NCBI GenBank assembly: GCA_029861825.1
Contig: JAOTYN010000139.1
Location: forward strand, 1 to 9,268
Length of the DNA stretch: 9,268 bases
Source: Cyclobacteriaceae bacterium
GTDB taxonomy: Bacteria > Bacteroidota > Bacteroidia > Cytophagales > Cyclobacteriaceae
Reading direction: 5' to 3'
The translations under genes were made by a program, and so were the position numbers. The notes beneath the pieces were generated by a model that worked only from the letters and a program-made list of their open reading frames with translations, did no database searches and was not told the DNA's origin. Below are positions 6,756-9,268 of this stretch, piece by piece (position 1 is the stretch's first letter; the number at the start of each line of letters is the position of its first letter).

Positions 6756-8150
6756 TCAGGCCTTTTTAACTTTAAGAGAGGTGCCTTCTTCACCGATCAC
6801 CACCACAGCTTCACCCTCGGCAATGAACTCCCCACGGGTATAGGCATCCAAAACCTCCTCCCCAATAAGAATCTTTCCACTTGGGCGGAGCACTGTATAG
6901 GCAGCTCCCTGCTGGCCTATATAGGAGCGGGTTTGGAAATTAGAGGTATAGCCTTTCTCTCGGGTCTGAACATCTTGCAGGGCCACTCTTCTAAATACCC
7001 GACTATTGGTTAGCTGTACACCCCCAAAAAACATGACGATAAGACTGCCTATAAGACCTACGATGGTGGTGGTAAAAGCGATAGCAATATTGGAAAGCGG
7101 TACAAGCGAAAAGTCCAGCCAGTCATTATTGATCATAACCAATGAAAGCCCCCCAATAGTTAGGAGTAGCCCGGCAATGCCGGCTATACCGAACCCCGGT
7201 ATCACAAATACCTCCAAAGCGATCAAGCCGACCCCTACCAAAAACATGATTATTTCCCAGTTTTCCGCTAAACCATTTAGGTAGTAGGGTACCAAATACA
7301 GTATGCCGGCGACCAAAGCGGCGAGAATAGGAAATCCCACTCCCGGGGTTTGCAGCTCAAAGTAGATGCCGCCCACTATGATGAGGATCAGTAATCCACT
7401 GATAAAAGGATTGAGGAAAAAGGCAATTATTTTTTCTATGGAACTTTTTTGGTAGTAAATGATCTGGTAGTCCTCAATATCCTGACGAGCCAAAATATCT
7501 TCTATGCCGTCCACCTGGGCTTCACAATATCCATGAGTAATGGCTTCACTGGTTGAAAAGGTGACCACGTCGCCCTCTTCGGAGACACCGGGAACCACCA
7601 GGCTCTCATCTACCATGGCCTCAGCAATTTTGGGATCTCTGCCATTAGCTTCAGCGGTAGACCGCATAATTGACCTCATGTAGGATTGATATTTATCGGG
7701 AGCAGCGGTACCATCGGCGGTTACCACGGTTGCAGCTCCTATTCGAGCTCCAGATGACATATAGATACTATCACAGGCTATGGAAATCAAAGCTCCTGCG
7801 GAGGCAGCATCTTTATTTATGAATACATATATGGGTTTTTCGTATTCCAGTAGTGCGGTACTGATATCGTCCGCGTCATTAAGGGCACCACCGGGTGTGT
7901 CCATGTCTATGATCACCAACTTGGCGTCTATCTCGCGCGCTTCTTTTAAAGCCAGGTCCACATAACGGTTCATGCGGGGATCGATCACATCCCGGATCTC
8001 CATTACCATGATCGTATCACTACCGGATTGTGCTCGAAGGGGATCCGGCTCTACCATAGGCAGGAAAAGTAAAAGAAAAAATAAAGCGTTTACCCTCACA
8101 AATGTAGTTTTGACATTGTTCAAAAATAACCATAAACCGCCTATAAACAT
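6756..8150 (-). CDS. Long NfeD family protein: ClpP-class membrane serine protease with C-terminal OB-fold
   Basis: This 464-residue membrane protein resembles the long (NfeD1b) type, whose archaeal member PH1510 cleaves a stomatin-like partner. Order seen: N-terminal hydrophobic signal (VNALFFLLLFL, about 20-30); ClpP/SppA-like protease domain, about 45-215, with MDTPGG at 83-88, the probable nucleophile Ser117 in DAASAGALIS, and GARIGAATVV; about five membrane segments between 221 and 380; and a C-terminal soluble NfeD OB-fold, about 405-464 (GQQGAAYTVLRPSGK). By eye, the lysine of the PH1510 Ser-Lys dyad falls at Arg163 here (IMRSTAEANGR); Lys153 nearby could substitute. The protease domain probably faces the periplasm. 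No stomatin/slipin gene is visible in the window. It precedes kdsB by 5 nt, suggesting co-transcription. The start is uncertain: a GTG at 8099 (residue 18) would give a more classical signal peptide. Confidence 0.9.
   Translation of the reverse strand: MFIGGLWLFLNNVKTTFVRVNALFFLLLFLPMVEPDPLRAQSGSDTIMVMEIRDVIDPRMNRYVDLALKEAREIDAKLVIIDMDTPGGALNDADDISTALLEYEKPIYVFINKDAASAGALISIACDSIYMSSGARIGAATVVTADGTAAPDKYQSYMRSIMRSTAEANGRDPKIAEAMVDESLVVPGVSEEGDVVTFSTSEAITHGYCEAQVDGIEDILARQDIEDYQIIYYQKSSIEKIIAFFLNPFISGLLILIIVGGIYFELQTPGVGFPILAALVAGILYLVPYYLNGLAENWEIIMFLVGVGLIALEVFVIPGFGIAGIAGLLLTIGGLSLVMINNDWLDFSLVPLSNIAIAFTTTIVGLIGSLIVMFFGGVQLTNSRVFRRVALQDVQTREKGYTSNFQTRSYIGQQGAAYTVLRPSGKILIGEEVLDAYTRGEFIAEGEAVVVIGEEGTSLKVKKA
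8121..8150 (-). promoter_or_regulatory. Candidate Bacteroidota-type promoter for the NfeD-kdsB unit
   Basis: Read on the - strand, TATTTTTG (8128 down to 8121) matches the Bacteroidota -7 consensus TAnnTTTG exactly. A 3-of-4 match to the -33 TTTG (TATG) lies 19 nt upstream. A second exact -7 match, TACATTTG, lies at 8106-8099. Both fall inside the reading frame if translation begins at ATG 8150. If one is used, translation would have to start downstream, for example at GTG 8099 for the first box. The sequence is A/T-rich, so chance matches are possible. Confidence 0.3.
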
Positions 8151-8185
8151 AAAATAAAACCAAATTTGAGCCGTTCCACAGGTAG

Positions 8186-8217
8186 TTTCTTTTTTAGATC
8201 AATGGCTGTTATTTTTG
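8186..8217 (+). promoter_or_regulatory. Candidate Bacteroidota-type promoter for the LysM gene
   Basis: TATTTTTG at 8210-8217 matches the -7 consensus TAnnTTTG exactly. TTTC at 8186-8189 is a 3-of-4 match to the -33 TTTG, with a 20-nt spacer. Transcription would start near 8222-8226, leaving a short leader before ATG 8241. This placement argues against the earlier in-frame starts TTG 8166 and ATG 8202, which lie upstream of the expected transcript start. Confidence 0.45.
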
Positions 8218-8240
8218 TGGAAAAGGGAACATCTTTGGGA

Positions 8241-9212
8241 ATGAGTTTTAAGTATCTGGCGTTGCTAACTGGGCTGCTGCTACTGAATGTGGAAGCAGTA
8301 TGGGGAACAACCTTTGATTCCCTTGGATTAGAGTTTAAGGAGGGTAAGGTGTTGGTGCTTCATCAGGTGGAAGCCCAGGAAACACTATACGGACTTTCTA
8401 AACGGTATTTTACTTCCGTGGAGGTGATTAAGCAACAGAATGAAATTGAAGGCAGCGGCTTGTCCTTGGGATCAATATTGAAGATTCCCTGGGGAAGATC
8501 CTTAAGTCATCAAGTACAACAGGGTGAAACTTTATATACCATCGCCCAGAAATACGGGGTGGAGGTTGAGCAGATAAGAGCCTGGAATAACCTTTCTGAT
8601 AACAGCCTGGATATAAATCAGGTGTTAGCCCTGGGACAGCCTCCTGTAAAACCACCGACTCTACCGAAGGCAAAGGGTCATCACCATGTAGTCGCTGCTT
8701 CCGAAACCCTTTATGGTATTGCTCAAAAGTATGGGCATACTATAGATCAAATGAAGGAGTGGAACCAGTTGGAAGGTACAGATCTGTCTATTGGAGATAC
8801 CCTATGGATTAACACTCCACCCGAATCACAGGTACTCCCGGCGGTTATAGAGCGGCTGGAGGTAGAGGAGCATGTGGTTCCAAATCCTGCTGTGGAGGTT
8901 GTGACAGAAGAATTACCACCCCCTTCAAGTACACCGGTTAAAGCCATAAAGGAAAAAGGAATTGCCGCGGTATTTGAAGAAGATGATACCAAAAAATACC
9001 TGGCTTTGCATCGATCGGCTCCTATTGGCACCATAATGCAAGTACGCAATGAGATGACCAATTTGTCGGTTTTTGTCAGGGTGGTAGGTAAACTGCCGGA
9101 CACCGGTAACAATAACAATGTCCTGGTAAGACTTTCCAAATCAGCCCAGCAAGGATTAGGTGCTTTGGATAACCGGTTTAGAGTTGAACTATCTTATATC
9201 CCGAACCGATAA
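8241..9212 (+). CDS. Exported protein with three LysM repeats and RlpA-like C-terminal domain
   Basis: With the start at ATG 8241 the product is 323 residues and opens with a clean signal peptide (MSFKYLALLTGLLLLNVEAVWG, about 1-22, no lipobox Cys). The frame extends further upstream to TTG 8166 and ATG 8202, but those add a poor N-terminus and precede the candidate promoter. Three LysM peptidoglycan-binding repeats follow: about 41-84, 90-132 and 148-191, each with an ETLYxxxxKY core and a W/QN near the middle. A Pro/Glu-rich linker (about 192-238) leads to a domain at about 239-320 (LHRSAPIGTIMQVRN, VFVRVVGKLPDTG, VLVRLSKSA, LGALDNRFRVELSY) that resembles the double-psi beta-barrel of RlpA. 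The DRGP motif and following Asp of active RlpA lytic transglycosylases are not evident. A cell-wall-binding periplasmic role is inferred; the exact function is unknown. The stop overlaps the next ATG. Confidence 0.87.
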   Translation: MSFKYLALLTGLLLLNVEAVWGTTFDSLGLEFKEGKVLVLHQVEAQETLYGLSKRYFTSVEVIKQQNEIEGSGLSLGSILKIPWGRSLSHQVQQGETLYTIAQKYGVEVEQIRAWNNLSDNSLDINQVLALGQPPVKPPTLPKAKGHHHVVAASETLYGIAQKYGHTIDQMKEWNQLEGTDLSIGDTLWINTPPESQVLPAVIERLEVEEHVVPNPAVEVVTEELPPPSSTPVKAIKEKGIAAVFEEDDTKKYLALHRSAPIGTIMQVRNEMTNLSVFVRVVGKLPDTGNNNNVLVRLSKSAQQGLGALDNRFRVELSYIPNR

Positions 9213-9268
9213 TGGGCAGGAAATGGTCCTCTCTCAAACGGTATCTGGATCAAAAATACCTCCAATAC
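9212..9268 (+). CDS. Start of an unidentified gene, cut by the right edge
   Basis: An ATG at 9212-9214 overlaps the TAA stop of the LysM gene by one base (TAATG), a layout typical of translationally coupled genes. The frame stays open for 19 codons to the window end, giving a basic, aromatic start (MGRKWSSLKRYLDQKYLQY). Nothing in these residues identifies a family. The call as a gene rests on the tight coupling and the open frame only. Confidence 0.55.
   Translation, partial: MGRKWSSLKRYLDQKYLQY

Noticed and set aside
8161..8168. CAAATTTG palindrome as an operator or -7 box in the divergent region
   Set aside because: It is a short A/T palindrome with one mismatch to TAnnTTTG on either strand and no suitably spaced -33 element. 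It is probably chance.
1..9268. A novel defence, mobile or secondary-metabolism system
   Set aside because: Every sizeable gene belongs to a known housekeeping or envelope family. There are no integrase, transposase, toxin, CRISPR-type repeats, tRNA attachment site or shift in base composition evident by eye.

Overview
The window looks like chromosomal housekeeping DNA from a member of the Bacteroidota, probably a flavobacterium-like organism. Four things point there. MetH is split into two adjacent genes. The best promoter matches are the Bacteroidota -7 box TAnnTTTG. Gene starts lack strong Shine-Dalgarno sequences and have A/T-rich leaders. The LysM lipoprotein-like or exported protein with an RlpA-like C-terminus is of a type I associate with that phylum. 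KdsB implies a Kdo-containing Gram-negative outer membrane. The genus cannot be named from this sequence.

Layout, left to right. The 3' part of ppk1 (polyphosphate kinase 1, + strand) runs in from the left edge. An intergenic region follows that carries a SAM-I (S-box) riboswitch, whose stems P1 to P4 can be drawn directly. The riboswitch leads a three-gene + strand operon: metH part 1 (zinc-dependent homocysteine methyltransferase module), metH part 2 (folate, cobalamin and reactivation modules) and metF (methylenetetrahydrofolate reductase). Together these make methyl-THF and transfer the methyl group through B12 to homocysteine, giving methionine. Methionine is the precursor of SAM, the ligand of the riboswitch, so the unit forms a closed feedback loop.

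The stop codon of metF overlaps the stop codon of kdsB, which lies on the - strand. kdsB (CMP-Kdo synthetase, for lipopolysaccharide) sits 5 nt downstream of a long NfeD/ClpP-class membrane protease gene, and the two probably form one transcript. The divergent region of about 90 bp beyond holds promoter-like boxes on both strands. It leads on the + strand to an exported protein with three LysM repeats and an RlpA-like C-terminus. That gene overlaps by one base the start of a further gene cut off by the right edge.

No phage, transposon, CRISPR array, tRNA, rRNA or defence system is visible, and I see no undescribed multi-gene system. The points most worth a second look are the in-frame single-stop split of MetH, the switching mechanism of the riboswitch (no intrinsic terminator), the true start of the NfeD gene, and the degenerate-looking RlpA-like domain.
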